Of a stretch of 64,000 nucleotides of DNA, positions 30,535 to 38,665 are shown in pieces; position 1 is the first letter of the stretch; every line of letters begins with the position of its first letter. A program made the translations under genes and the position numbers. This stretch comes from Silurus meridionalis (Eukaryota > Chordata > Actinopteri > Siluriformes > Siluridae). The notes beneath the pieces are model-generated. The model ran no database searches. It worked only from the letters and a program-made list of their open reading frames with translations, and was not told the DNA's origin. The stretch is taken from assembly GCF_014805685.1 (NCBI RefSeq), contig NC_060886.1, positions 21,228,108-21,292,107 on the forward strand. Direction: 5' to 3'.

Positions 30535-33500
30535 GAGCATGCATTTGGTTGTATCTATAATGAGGTCCCTGGTGGTCTAGTGGTTAGGATGCGGCGCTCT
30601 CACCACTGCGGCCCGGGTTCGATCCCCGGTCAGAGAACCAACCCCAGCCACTCTTAGTGCCGGTCCCAAGCCCGGATAAATGGGGAGGGTTGTATTAGGA
30701 AGGGCATCCAGCGTAAAAATATGGGCCAAATCAAATATGCGGATGATCCGCTGTGGCGACCCCTAATGGGAGAAGCTGAAAGAAAGTTTATAATAAAGTA
30801 TTCATACATTTCAACCTCATATTTATCCCATCTTAACTCTGCTATGTGTAATGTATACTCTTTATGTATGTCTAATGTCTGTTAGTTAAGACATTGCAGG
30901 GGTTTTTTTGTATACTGTGGAACAATTACAAAATAAAGCTTGAGTTGAGTTGAGTTGAGTTGACAGATGTTTGTTTGTGTGTTTTTACATGCAGTAAGGG
31001 TGCTCTGAGTCGCTCCCAGTGTAAGATGCTGGAGAGCTTAGAGATGATACCTCAGCATGTAGGTCCTGTTACTGCTGAAGCCTATGACGTCATCCGTCGT
31101 TACCTCCTCAAGGTGAGACCACATCTCTTACTAATACCATATCTTTTGTTCTGAATGTAAATGGTTTAATATTGTGATGCAAAAGTTCTCTTCATAAAAT
31201 GAAATACAAATGTGTGCACAGTATTTATTTATTTATTTATTTATTTTTAACATAGGCAGACCTGCACATTGTCACTCCAAAATTTTGAGATTTAACAGGC
31301 TATTGCAGTGGTCCCCAAACTTTTTTGCACCACGGACCGGATTAATGTCAGACAATATTTTCACGAACCGGCCTTTAAGGTGTGGCGGATAAATACAACA
31401 AAATAAAATGATACAACCGGCATAAAAAATTTTCTACATATAATAATTAACGTGAATCCACTGTGTTGTTTTTTGTTCATTTTGTTAGCCTGGGGGTTTG
31501 AATTTAGTGGTAATGTATTAATGTAGGTAAGACATGTGACCGAGGAATCATGACATGAATCAAGAGTGAGTCATAAACAGATGTGGTGGAGAGAATTTTC
31601 CAAAATAAAACATCGTTCAGAATCAGACAATAAATAAAATGGAAATAATGGAAGTTACGTATTCTTTCTGTGCGGCCCGGTACCAATTGACCCACGGACC
31701 GGTTCCAGTCCGCAGGCCGGGGGTTGGGGATCACTGGCCTATTGAATGTGGTTTACTAACACAAATTAAATACAGTTCTACATAAATGTTGACTCTTACC
31801 AGGCATGTGATACTCCACTGCATCCTCTGGGCTGGCTGCTGGAGACCTTGGTCACTGTGTACAGGATGACGTATGTAGGCGTGGGCTCTAACAGAAGGCT
31901 TTTAAAGCAGGCTGTGGAGGAGATCCTGTCCTACCTCGAACGCATATTTCAGTTGATCAGGTAACTGCTGTGTGAATCATAAAATGCCAGGAAACATACA
32001 CTGTCCATTTTAGATGTGGATTTAAATGTGAGAAGGGTTTGTCTGAATTACATATACAGTAATCCCCTGTTTGTCGCGGTGGTAACGTTCCAAAACCCCC
32101 CGCGATAAACGAAAAACCGTGATAAACGGACGCCACCCCTAACATTTTTTTTTTATTATTGTTTAAACCGTAATTCATCCTTCCACATACTTCATTATTG
32201 CAATAAATGTCATTATTTCAACATGAAACTCAAAACTCAAAAAACAATTCCTTTTTTTTATCTATCGTGCTATCCGCGAGAGACTCAAATCAGCAAAACA
32301 AATTAGATATGTGGCAAATGCAATTCCGCAATAAAGCAGGGGATTACTGTATTATTTTTTATATATTTCAAATTAGAGCTGTTGCTATTGATTATTTTAG
32401 TAAGTGAGTATTCTACCGATTATTCAAACAATTAATCTATTAATTGACAAATAAGGAGACTTTTTCTTTATTAAAGTGAATATTAAATATAAAAGAGAAA
32501 ATAAGACGGGTGTCAGGGAACCACCAGCCACGCCTCCCTCCTGCACTCAGCACACTCGCTCAGCCTCGCCTCCCTACTAATCACCTACACCTGTCTCCAA
32601 TCTACACTCCTCTTTATAAGGCCCCTTTCCCACTCAATCACTGTCCAATCTACAGTTTGCACTAGAGATAATTCTTGGACTTCCTATGCTATGGATTCTA
32701 CCCGTTTTCTGGTTTGTGCTTCTGCTGAAGCTCCTGTCCTCTGTCTTAAGGCAAATAAAGCTTATTGACGTTATTCTGGTTTACAACTCTTGATCCGAGT
32801 GTGAAAACGGGTCTCTTAAAATGTAAAAATGTAAATTTTATTGCTGAAATTGCATACAAGGATATCAGTGAAAACTAAACCCATTGTGTGCATTCAGTTG
32901 CCATATTACAAAATGCAAAAACAAATATATAAATAAAAAAAGTATAATATATATATATATATGTATATATAAAATTTCAGATTACTATAAAAAAAAAAAG
33001 CACTGTACTGTGATTTCTTTATATTTTAGTTTGAAATGATCCCAAACCTTGAAAACTTTCTGTCTTTTTCTTTGGCCTGAAAACACCATTTCTGCCACAG
33101 AACAAAAATAGATTGCCTAATTCCAACTTTTTTTCTTACAATTCTGAGTAACTTATGTTTGATACCATGTGATTTTACTGATTGTAGCCGAGGGGGTGAT
33201 GCTGCCCGATGGCAAAAAAAAAAACATTGCGAATTGCGATTGAAAAAAGTCTGAATTAGGCAATACATTTTTTTAGGTGGCGAAAGCAGGATCCCATATG
33301 AATCTTCTCTTTACCCCTTGCTGTTTCCTTCACATTCCCTTCTGTAATACCTCTCCAGAGCTCTACAGAGTTTAGCGAGTGGTGCGACAGGAAACAGTGC
33401 TCCGTGTGTAGTTTAATGGACTAAACGAAGCATCAAGCAAAATAATTTGCCTCAATGATTTTTTGTATTCGAATTACTTGAGGAAATGTTTCAGCCATAT

Positions 33501-36500
33501 TTAAAATATTAATATTAATAATATCATTTCATATGTTAAGTGAGTCAAAAGTAAGGGTGAGTCAACCTTTTCTTTCATTTTATTCGAATTGTTGATTGCA
33601 AATTGTTCTTACAGAAATGTATGTAGTTTAAGGTAGCAGTAGAAGTGACAATTAGAAACCAAATCAAATCAAATCAAATTTTATTCGTCACATACACATA
33701 CATAAAGAGTACGACATGCAGTGAAATGCTTTGTACGACTGTCCGGCATGAGGGAATAGGATGGGGGGAAAAAATAAAACAAGGGAAAAAAAGAAGGCAG
33801 ATAAATAAAAACTATTTATAAACTATGTAAAATATAAAAATATATAAAGGTAAAGATATATATATAGGAAAAAAAAAAAAAAATGTAAATACAGGGTATG
33901 TTTATGGATACAGGGTATGCTTATGTACAGTAAACAATAATTACATAAGGTGGTTGATGTGATTGTCCTTTAAGAGAACGTGTGCGGTATGGTGTGGTAT
34001 AAGTGAACGTGTGCGGTATGGTGTGGTATAAGTTAACATGTGCGGTATGGTGTGGTATAAAGTGCACTGCGCCATGCAAGTCCACAGTTAAAGTCCACAG
34101 TTAAACCATGGACCTGTAGCATGTTTTCACTTTTCTAACTAAAATATGATGTACTCTTATTTTAAGGCTTTCATTAGATTCACTTATATAACAAGTTATC
34201 TAGTTTTAAACCAGATCGTGTTTCTTTCTGATTGGTCAGCAGGTGTTAATTAATTTATCAAAGTTGTCCAGATTCAAGGTTTCTTCTTTGTAACATGCTC
34301 TCATTCACAAATACTTCATTGTTTGAAATCATATAATTTCTTCCAGGTTTCTGTTTCCTGGTCTTCCAGAAGAGGGTGGTTTTATCCCCGATTCTGAGAG
34401 GAAGGCCAGTGACTCTCTGAGCAGCGGCACATGCTCAAACTCCAACCAGCAGGGGTAAGACTAAAAAATGTGCTTAAGAATATTATAGCCCATGTAGAGT
34501 AAAATTATATCCAGCATTTAAATGATATCCAGGGCTCAGTAGTTTTCAACTGAACAGTGAAAGAGTTACAGAATTGACTATGAATTTACATTCATTGATT
34601 GTTCTATGTAGTAGATTTACAGTATATATAGATATGTATATACTGTATGTATACTGTGTATTTTGTTTGTGTTGCAGTTGGATTGTCAGTTGCACCACTT
34701 TGCTGCTTCCTGTTTTGTTACCTCGTCTCTATCCTCTTCTCTTCACACTTTACACACAAGAGAGTGAGAGGGAGGAGGAGGTGTATTGGGAGTGCGTGAT
34801 GCGCCTCAACAAACAGCCTGACTTGTCTTTGCTCACCTTTTTGGGTGTGCCCCAGTGAGTGATTTAAACAAGTGCACTACACGCATGCGGTCAAGCAGTC
34901 ACCCTGTCATTACAGTGATTACTCACTGATGTTTTCTTAAACAGACAGTCCACTATATATAGTATATGTCATGAACTACAGTACATTCATTGCTTTTGTT
35001 TCGTTTTCATTTTTCAGAAAATTCTGGCCAGTCTCAATTTCTGTTTTAGGAGAGATAAAGGATGTGAGTATAAATTATTATACAAAAATAGTAGGGTTAA
35101 ATGAGTAAAAAAATTAAAAATAAAAATAAAAAACCCAGTTTAAATTGTGGCAAAATATATGTTCATAATAAATGTGCAAGTTTTAAACTGTGCATACCGT
35201 ATTCTTGGTAAAAAAAAAAAATGTTACAGGTGCTGCCAAGCAGTATAAATGCTTGTTTTGCTACTGCTGTGGAGACTCTGCAACAGATCAGGTAAAAGAC
35301 ACATACCTATGCAAATTATATGGTTTCACATAACAGGAAATAAAATATCATCTGGTTCTAGAATTAGAATCAGATTCTAGAATTATGTAAAAACAACCAC
35401 ATATGAACGACAACACTTGACATTACGCAGTATCATTATTTATTTTTTACAAAAATGGAGCAGAAATGGAGAATATATGTGTGCAAAACTAAATTCACCT
35501 TGTTGTTCAATAGCTTGTAATACCTTTAGCAGCAATAACTTGAGGCAGTCGCGTTTTGTATGACTTTATCATTGTGGGGGAATTTTGGCTCACTGTTGAT
35601 GTTTATGGGTATTTGTTTATGCACAGCTCAAGTTACCCAGGTGCTGCGGCTACAAAACAAGCTGAAATCGTCATCCACCCCTCACTGTGCTTGACAGTTG
35701 ATATGAGGTGTTTAGACTGATATGTGACTAGTGTTTGGTTTTCACTGAACGTGGCACTGTGCCTTTATGGCCAAACATCTCCACTTTGGTCTCATCTGTT
35801 TAAAGGACAGATTGTTCCAGAAGTCATGTGGTTCGTTCAGATGCAACTTTGCAAATCGAAGCCATGCTGCCATGTTCTTTTTGGAGAGAGGTGGCTTTGT
35901 CCTGGCAGCTGTTCTAAAAAACATACTTGTTCAGTATTTTTCTAATAGTGCTGTCGTGAACTTCATTATATAACTTGCTAACTGAAGCCTGTAGAATCTG
36001 GGCTGTAAACTCTTGGGATTTTATTGCAACTTCTCTAAGCATTGCACGATCTGACCTTGGGGTAAATTTGGGTGAATTCTTTAAAGACTTAAATGATTTC
36101 CTTTGTGAACTGTAGCATTTTGGACTTGCTGGATTTTTTTTTTTGCAAATGGCCATGCAACGCTTCCTAGATTTTTGGAAAGCAACAACTGCTTCTTTAA
36201 TATGATTGCTGATTTTTCCTTCTTGGCATTGTGTTAACACACACCTGAATGCTGAAAGCATTGTTTGTAGCTTATCTTATTTGTGATGCCATTTTGGTCT
36301 CTTTTCTTCAGCACAACTTTCACTCCTGCCGATAAGCTTCAGGTCATACAGCTGACCTTTGAGGACCTCACACAGGAAGTGCAAACCTTGTTGGGTCAGG
36401 ACTTCCTGTGGTGCATGGATGACCTCTTTCCAGTCTTTCTCTACATAGTTCTCCGTGCAAGGTATGGTTAATACACAACAGCCTCCAGTTCTATCATGTT

Positions 36501-37413
36501 ACTCAAAATCAAATTTACTACAATAGTCATGTTAAGTGCATTTCCTACATGTGATATCCTACGATATGTGAATTCAGGATCAGAAACCTTGGCTCTGAAG
36601 TGAGTCTCATAGAGGACTTCATGGATCCTGCTCTACAGCATGGAGAGCTCGGACTCATGTTCACCACTCTCAAAGTATGACAGCATCACCACATCTCCAC
36701 AGACATGCCATCACAGTATACACAAATATAGATAAGATTTACATTTATTTAATTATTTAGTATTTTCACACCTGAAAGCATCATTGCAGTATACACACAA
36801 CCAAATATGATGTATTTAGGAGTAGAACACACAAAGACAAAAAATTGGAGTACAACACACAAAGAAAGTCTGTATAGACACTTTTAAATCGAGTAAAGGC
36901 GATATTTCACCATTGCAAAAGTGTTCTTAATTAACATTTGGCCTTGTTTACTCTTTCTCATTTCATGCATTTACACTTTTTTTTAAATGTGTCTCTGGTC
37001 AGATGCACTAATCCGACATCTGTAGCTTGCATGTTTATATGCAAATGGACTCAATATATATTTTTTTATTGTGATTAAGATCACTTTTTAAATGCTTTCG
37101 ATCATGCTAGCCTTTAAACTATATGTTCACTGAGCTCATTCTCTGGTAAAGTTTGTCAAATATACTCTCGGAGGAATTGTCAAAAATAGTGTTTAACATG
37201 CAGTTAAAATACAAACCACAGACAGCATCCTGAAACAGTTTGCGCTGTTGAATTGAAATTAAACGTCTGCTATTTATTGTGTGTTTTTTTTTTTTTAGAT
37301 CGGCTATGGAGGTGATTGTTCCATTTTTTTTTATTAATCTTATCTCTACATTCATTCTATCACTGCAGGCTTGCTACTGCCAGATCCAGAGAGAGAAACC
37401 TACAGGCATGTAG
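18172..37413 (+). CDS. als2: als2 (alsin), complete 33-exon coding region
   Basis: Alsin is a guanine-nucleotide exchange factor for Rab5 (VPS9 domain) and binds Rac1. It acts on early endosomes and macropinosomes, and loss in humans causes juvenile motor neuron disease. Coding exons by splice sites and phase: 18172-18188, 18972-19120, 19259-20599, 20704-20869, 20983-21079, 21178-21255, 22011-22190, 22345-22516, 23342-23531, 23803-23868, 23947-24109, 24445-24576, 25002-25130, 25228-25251, 25366-25469, 28021-28087, 28316-28515, 28849-28914, 28998-29093, 29178-29342, 29620-29731, 29806-29883, 29964-30097, 30326-30490, 30995-31112, 31803-31960, 34347-34454, 34678-34854, 35018-35063, 35230-35291, 36312-36461, 36578-36674, 37369-37413 (TAG). 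They sum to 5,052 nt, 1,683 residues; human alsin is 1,657. All junctions keep frame. Domain order is RCC1-like, DH, PH, MORN, VPS9. Exons 14 and 15 are the least certain. Teleosts can carry two als2 copies; which one this is cannot be told here. Confidence 0.96.
18470..18695. repeat. Degenerate fish interspersed repeat in als2 intron 1
   Basis: GGAGCTTTGCATGTTCTCGC, TGGTTTCCTC and CCTGGGATAGGCTTCGGATT, in this order and spacing, mark a decayed copy of a very common fish LINE-derived repeat. It lies between als2 coding exons 1 and 2. Confidence 0.55.
18972..20599 (+). CDS. als2: als2 exons 2-3: first RCC1-like repeats and linker
   Basis: Exon 2 (18972-19120) and the large exon 3 (19259-20599) encode residues about 6-502. 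RCC1-type motifs include [30 protein letters not shown] and [10 protein letters not shown], so the first blades of the seven-bladed propeller are here. After about residue 210 the exon becomes a long polar, Ser/Asp/Glu-rich linker with no fold that I recognise. It ends with SASLTDIR...[11 protein letters not shown], matching the conserved human SSLVDIR...RRLSLPGLLS stretch. The donor at 20600 lies inside an apparent ORF that runs to a stop at 20640, so translation of genomic DNA alone would give a false C-terminus. Confidence 0.95.
20704..22190 (+). CDS. als2: als2 exons 4-7: second half of RCC1-like domain
   Basis: Exons 20704-20869, 20983-21079, 21178-21255 and 22011-22190 encode residues about 503-676. 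Visible motifs are [45 protein letters not shown] and [15 protein letters not shown], the usual RCC1 pattern. In human alsin this region also follows a long linker, so the propeller is split in the same way. The segment after LYYTG (exon 7) is diverged from human, as expected for a surface loop. Intron 6 (21256-22010) holds a long TA tract. Confidence 0.94.
21500..21645 (+). repeat. Interspersed repeat in als2 intron 6
   Basis: TTTCCACCTGGTTTCTTCCT to GGATTGCTCATTAGGGATAG; inverted relative of 17080-17330. Confidence 0.5.
21744..21826. repeat. (TA)n microsatellite in als2 intron 6
   Basis: About 41 TA units, followed at once by a short CG-containing unit (AGTCGCCGACTTACGACCAC) that looks like one end of another repeat. 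Confidence 0.95.
22345..24576 (+). CDS. als2: als2 exons 8-12: DH (RhoGEF) domain
   Basis: Exons 22345-22516, 23342-23531, 23803-23868, 23947-24109 and 24445-24576 encode residues about 677-917. Landmarks match human alsin: [19 protein letters not shown] (the DH start), [32 protein letters not shown] and FWKSLSGK. The DH domain of alsin is linked to Rac1 binding; its catalytic activity is debated. Introns 8 and 11 have repeat insertions (a mariner-like element and an L2-like tail) that do not touch the exons. Confidence 0.94.
22695..23194 (-). mobile_element. Mariner-like element remnant in als2 intron 8
   Basis: Perfect inverted ends TACGAGGTGGTATC (22695) and GATACCACCTCGTA (to 23194), each including a TA target site. 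Minus-strand reading near the 22.7-22.85 kb end has FQDTF-K-WRERF and DYFEGDS, the C-terminal signature of mariner-type transposases, with stops and frame breaks. About 500 bp, internally deleted, not functional. Confidence 0.8.
24115..24410 (+). mobile_element. L2-like tail with (TTGAC)n in als2 intron 11
   Basis: Ends TGACAATAAAAGCTTCTTGA then ACTTGACTTGACTTGACTT. Begins soon after the exon 11 donor. Same tail as 16813-17045 and 46215-46300. Confidence 0.72.
25002..28515 (+). CDS. als2: als2 exons 13-17: PH domain, with micro-exon
   Basis: Exon 13 (25002-25130) gives RRLVCESSN...[17 protein letters not shown]. Exon 14 is a 24-nt micro-exon (25228-25251) reading GSIPSKKF, with a good acceptor (ttttttattcag) and donor (gtaagt). 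Exon 15 (25366-25469) reads [17 protein letters not shown] onward; F-S-x4-F-P-L-x2-L-W has the same spacing as human FSTHHVFPLATLW. Its donor, gtttca at 25470, is weak, and the following about 15 residues do not match human. Exon 16 (28021-28087) gives [15 protein letters not shown], and exon 17 begins [13 protein letters not shown], the PH C-terminal helix. Exons 13, 16 and 17 are firm; 14 and 15 are inferred. Confidence 0.8.
25544..26135. mobile_element. MITE with inverted ends in als2 intron 15
   Basis: Left end TACCCTAATTTCCGGACTAT and right end ATAGTCCGAAAAATACGGTA are imperfect inverted repeats (consensus TACCGTATTTTTCGGACTAT). It is a widespread fish DNA element. The interior has no transposase. 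It begins about 75 bp after the inferred exon 15 donor. Confidence 0.78.
28316..30097 (+). CDS. als2: als2 exons 17-23: eight MORN repeats
   Basis: Exons 28316-28515, 28849-28914, 28998-29093, 29178-29342, 29620-29731, 29806-29883 and 29964-30097. Repeat signatures in order are [92 protein letters not shown] and [15 protein letters not shown], followed by a degenerate [13 protein letters not shown]. Human alsin also has eight. MORN repeats help alsin self-association and membrane targeting and are needed with VPS9 for Rab5 activation. They run from about residue 1,075 to 1,290. Confidence 0.96.
30114..30230. mobile_element. Short module of DIRS-like end sequences in als2 intron 23
   Basis: Sits just after the exon 23 donor. 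CGTCTCTAGGTTATGAACGT and AACCCTAGTTCCCCGAGG match the right-end region of the DIRS copy near 44500. CGAAACGCTTTGGGAA matches its left end near 42095, and CAAAGCGTTTCGACGCAGCT again its right end near 44460. 30170-30183 and 30189-30202 form a 14-bp perfect hairpin with a 5-bp loop. Confidence 0.6.
30326..37413 (+). CDS. als2: als2 exons 24-33: C-terminal helical region and VPS9 domain
   Basis: Exons 30326-30490, 30995-31112, 31803-31960, 34347-34454, 34678-34854, 35018-35063, 35230-35291, 36312-36461, 36578-36674 and 37369-37413. The region opens with YAVPSEQKW...[10 protein letters not shown] and contains [15 protein letters not shown]. The VPS9 core is [23 protein letters not shown], with the conserved Pro at about residue 1,627 and Leu at about 1,641, positions known to matter for Rab5 exchange in human alsin (P1603, L1617). 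The protein ends [14 protein letters not shown] then TAG, close to the human end ACYYQIQREKLN. No clear poly(A) signal was picked for this gene. Confidence 0.95.
30501..30532. repeat. (CA)n microsatellite in als2 intron 24
   Basis: About 16 CA units, 11 bp after the exon 24 donor. Confidence 0.95.
30567..30785 (+). mobile_element. tRNA-Glu-derived SINE with RTE-type tail
   Basis: The head, TCCCTGGTGGTCTAGTGGTT to GGTTCGATCCCCGGTCAGAG, is nearly a tRNA-Glu (CTC) gene with the A box (TGGTCTAGTGG) and B box (GGTTCGATCC) intact. The anticodon arm GCGCTCTCACC is kept. It continues with a non-tRNA body and ends GCGGATGATCCGCTGTGGCG then ACCCCTAATGGGAGAAGCTG. That end is shared with the RTE LINE remnant at 57050-57075. 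It is a SINE, not a functional tRNA gene: the acceptor pairing end is changed and it runs on without a stop. Confidence 0.85.
30786..30965 (+). mobile_element. L2-like tail with (TTGAG)n in als2 intron 24
   Basis: Ends ACAAAATAAAGCTTGAGTTG then GAGTTGAGTTGAGTTGACA, a pentamer-repeat 3' tail, directly downstream of the SINE. Confidence 0.55.
31306..31736. mobile_element. Non-autonomous hAT element in als2 intron 25
   Basis: Ends CAGTGGTCCCCAAACTTTTT and GGGGGTTGGGGATCACTG are inverted repeats of a common vertebrate hAT family. Flanks GGCTATTG (31298-31305) and GCCTATTG (31737-31744) are an 8-bp target duplication with one mismatch. 431 bp, no transposase. Confidence 0.9.
32055..32351. mobile_element. 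MITE with 15-bp perfect inverted ends in als2 intron 26
   Basis: TACAGTAATCCCCTG at 32055 and CAGGGGATTACTGTA ending 32351 are perfect inverted repeats; the outer TA is the target site of Tc1/mariner-type elements. The body has GTTCCAAAACC and ATAAACGGACGCCACCCC. A decayed relative is at 38425-38665. Confidence 0.85.
32940..32962. repeat. Short (TA)n tract in als2 intron 26
   Basis: Short TA run with poly(A) nearby (32990-32998). Confidence 0.8.
33655..33960 (-). mobile_element. L2-like tail, reversed, with (CAAAT)n
   Basis: Opens CCAAATCAAATCAAATCAAA then TTTTATTCGTCACATACACA and GACATGCAGTGAAATGCTTT, the reversed 3' end of a common fish LINE/SINE family. In als2 intron 26. Confidence 0.72.
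33977..34064 (+). repeat. 29-bp minisatellite, three copies
   Basis: Units start at 33977, 34006 and 34035: AACGTGTGCGGTATGGTGTG followed by GTATAAGTG, with one or two changes each. Probably an amplified part of the adjoining LINE tail. Confidence 0.9.
35490..36285 (-). pseudogene. Tc1-like transposase pseudogene in als2 intron 30
   Basis: The minus strand carries [20 protein letters not shown], then [15 protein letters not shown] (36100-35914), then [20 protein letters not shown] and DFWNN (35900-35790), in Tc1 transposase order. The expected catalytic DES after DFW is changed (NLSFKQ), and frames shift, so it is dead. The intron acceptor at 36310 is only some 30 bp away. Confidence 0.8.
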
Positions 37414-38139
37414 AAGCCACATTTTTCACAGGTGTAAGACAGCTTTAGTCTTTGGACAGTGTTTTGGATGCAGTGCATTCTACAATATGATTCAAAGCTA
37501 CAGATTGGAAACTGTTTCGCACAGAACACTGACATGTTTTCATGCACCTTCATTACTGCTTTTAAACTAATTACATTTTTATAAGGAACTAGTTTGTTTA
37601 TTATGTTTGTGTTTTGTTATTTAACTGAAAAAATTAGTCATTTTACTACTGTGTCAGAGTTCATGCTTTTGGGCAATGATTAATGTTGTACTGCATAATG
37701 TTTTTTTTCCTCCTACACTGTATTGTAGCACTACTTACTTTAACAGTTATTAGTGCATTAGGGGAGATTCAGTACAATTGCGTGACACTTTTTTATTTTT
37801 TATTTTTTTCTTCTAAACTGTGCATGAAACTGTGATTTTTTTTATGGGTATATAAGTGTGTCACCTATGTGTGACCATCTGCATAAAAAGACAGCTGGAT
37901 AAAATTTGAGTGTTTTTTCCTCACACACATTGATCTTAATATTTCTAGTTGACACTCTTAATTTCCTTCCGTAGATGTTTGTCACACAAAAGTTAAAAAG
38001 CCAAGTATTTTACATTAATTGTTAAGAGATTGGGCACTCTCCTTTTGTTTGCACGAGTTTAAGATGTAACATTTGTACTTTCCTGCTTTAGTGGCTCACA
38101 AACTGTAAAGCAGAACAAACAGTGATTGCACTGAAGCAG

Positions 38140-38176
<37 letters not shown>

Positions 38177-38424
38177 TCTTGGTTTTGTTAGAATAGAATG
38201 CAAAATGCAGTTGAAGCTGAGCTCTGTAGTAACCTTATCCCATCATCGTTATGAGCTTTAAAAGGTTAAAATTGTGCTGGGTCTCCTCTATATTTTTTAT
38301 TAGGTCTTCAAATATTAAGTGGTTACATTTGGATAATTTATTTTGGATACATATTTGTATTATAGACTTTATTGCTCATTAATCTAAAAAGGATTTGCTA
38401 GAATATACAGCAAATCCTGTTTAA
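37414..38424 (+). other. als2: als2 3' UTR and following spacer
   Basis: After the als2 TAG the sequence turns AT-rich with no further exon. A (CA)n tract lies at 38141-38175. No canonical AATAAA close to the stop was identified, so the transcript end is unknown. Confidence 0.4.
38141..38175. repeat. (CA)n microsatellite
   Basis: About 17 CA units. Confidence 0.95.
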
Positions 38425-38665
38425 ATAATCTGTTTATTATGGTGGTTAAGTTCCAAAACCCCTCCTGATAAACGGACGCCACCCCAAAAATGATATTTTA
38501 TTTATACAGTACTGTACTGTATTGTCATTTTACTTCAATTATTTCAATTAATAATTATATTTTTATTAATACATTCTATTATTTTAACATAAAACTCCAT
38601 AAAAACAATTCCCTATAAGTGTTTTGGTCTACCGTGCTATCCGAATATCCGCATATTCTGTATAC
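38425..38665. mobile_element. Decayed MITE related to 32055-32351
   Basis: GTTCCAAAACCCCTCCTGAT and AAACGGACGCCACCCC, then AAAACAATTCC and CCGTGCTATCCG, follow the same order as the element at 32055. The terminal repeats have largely decayed. Confidence 0.6.

Noticed and set aside
30570..30640. tRNA-Glu gene
   Set aside because: The A and B boxes are good, but the 3' acceptor strand no longer matches and the copy continues into a SINE body with an RTE-type tail.
33655..34064. CRISPR-like array from CAAAT and 29-bp repeats
   Set aside because: Direct tandem repeats without unique spacers, in a vertebrate intron; a LINE tail plus minisatellite.
35742..36261. Two minus-strand ORFs in als2 intron 30 as an antisense gene
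   Set aside because: Both read as Tc1 transposase pieces in the correct order.
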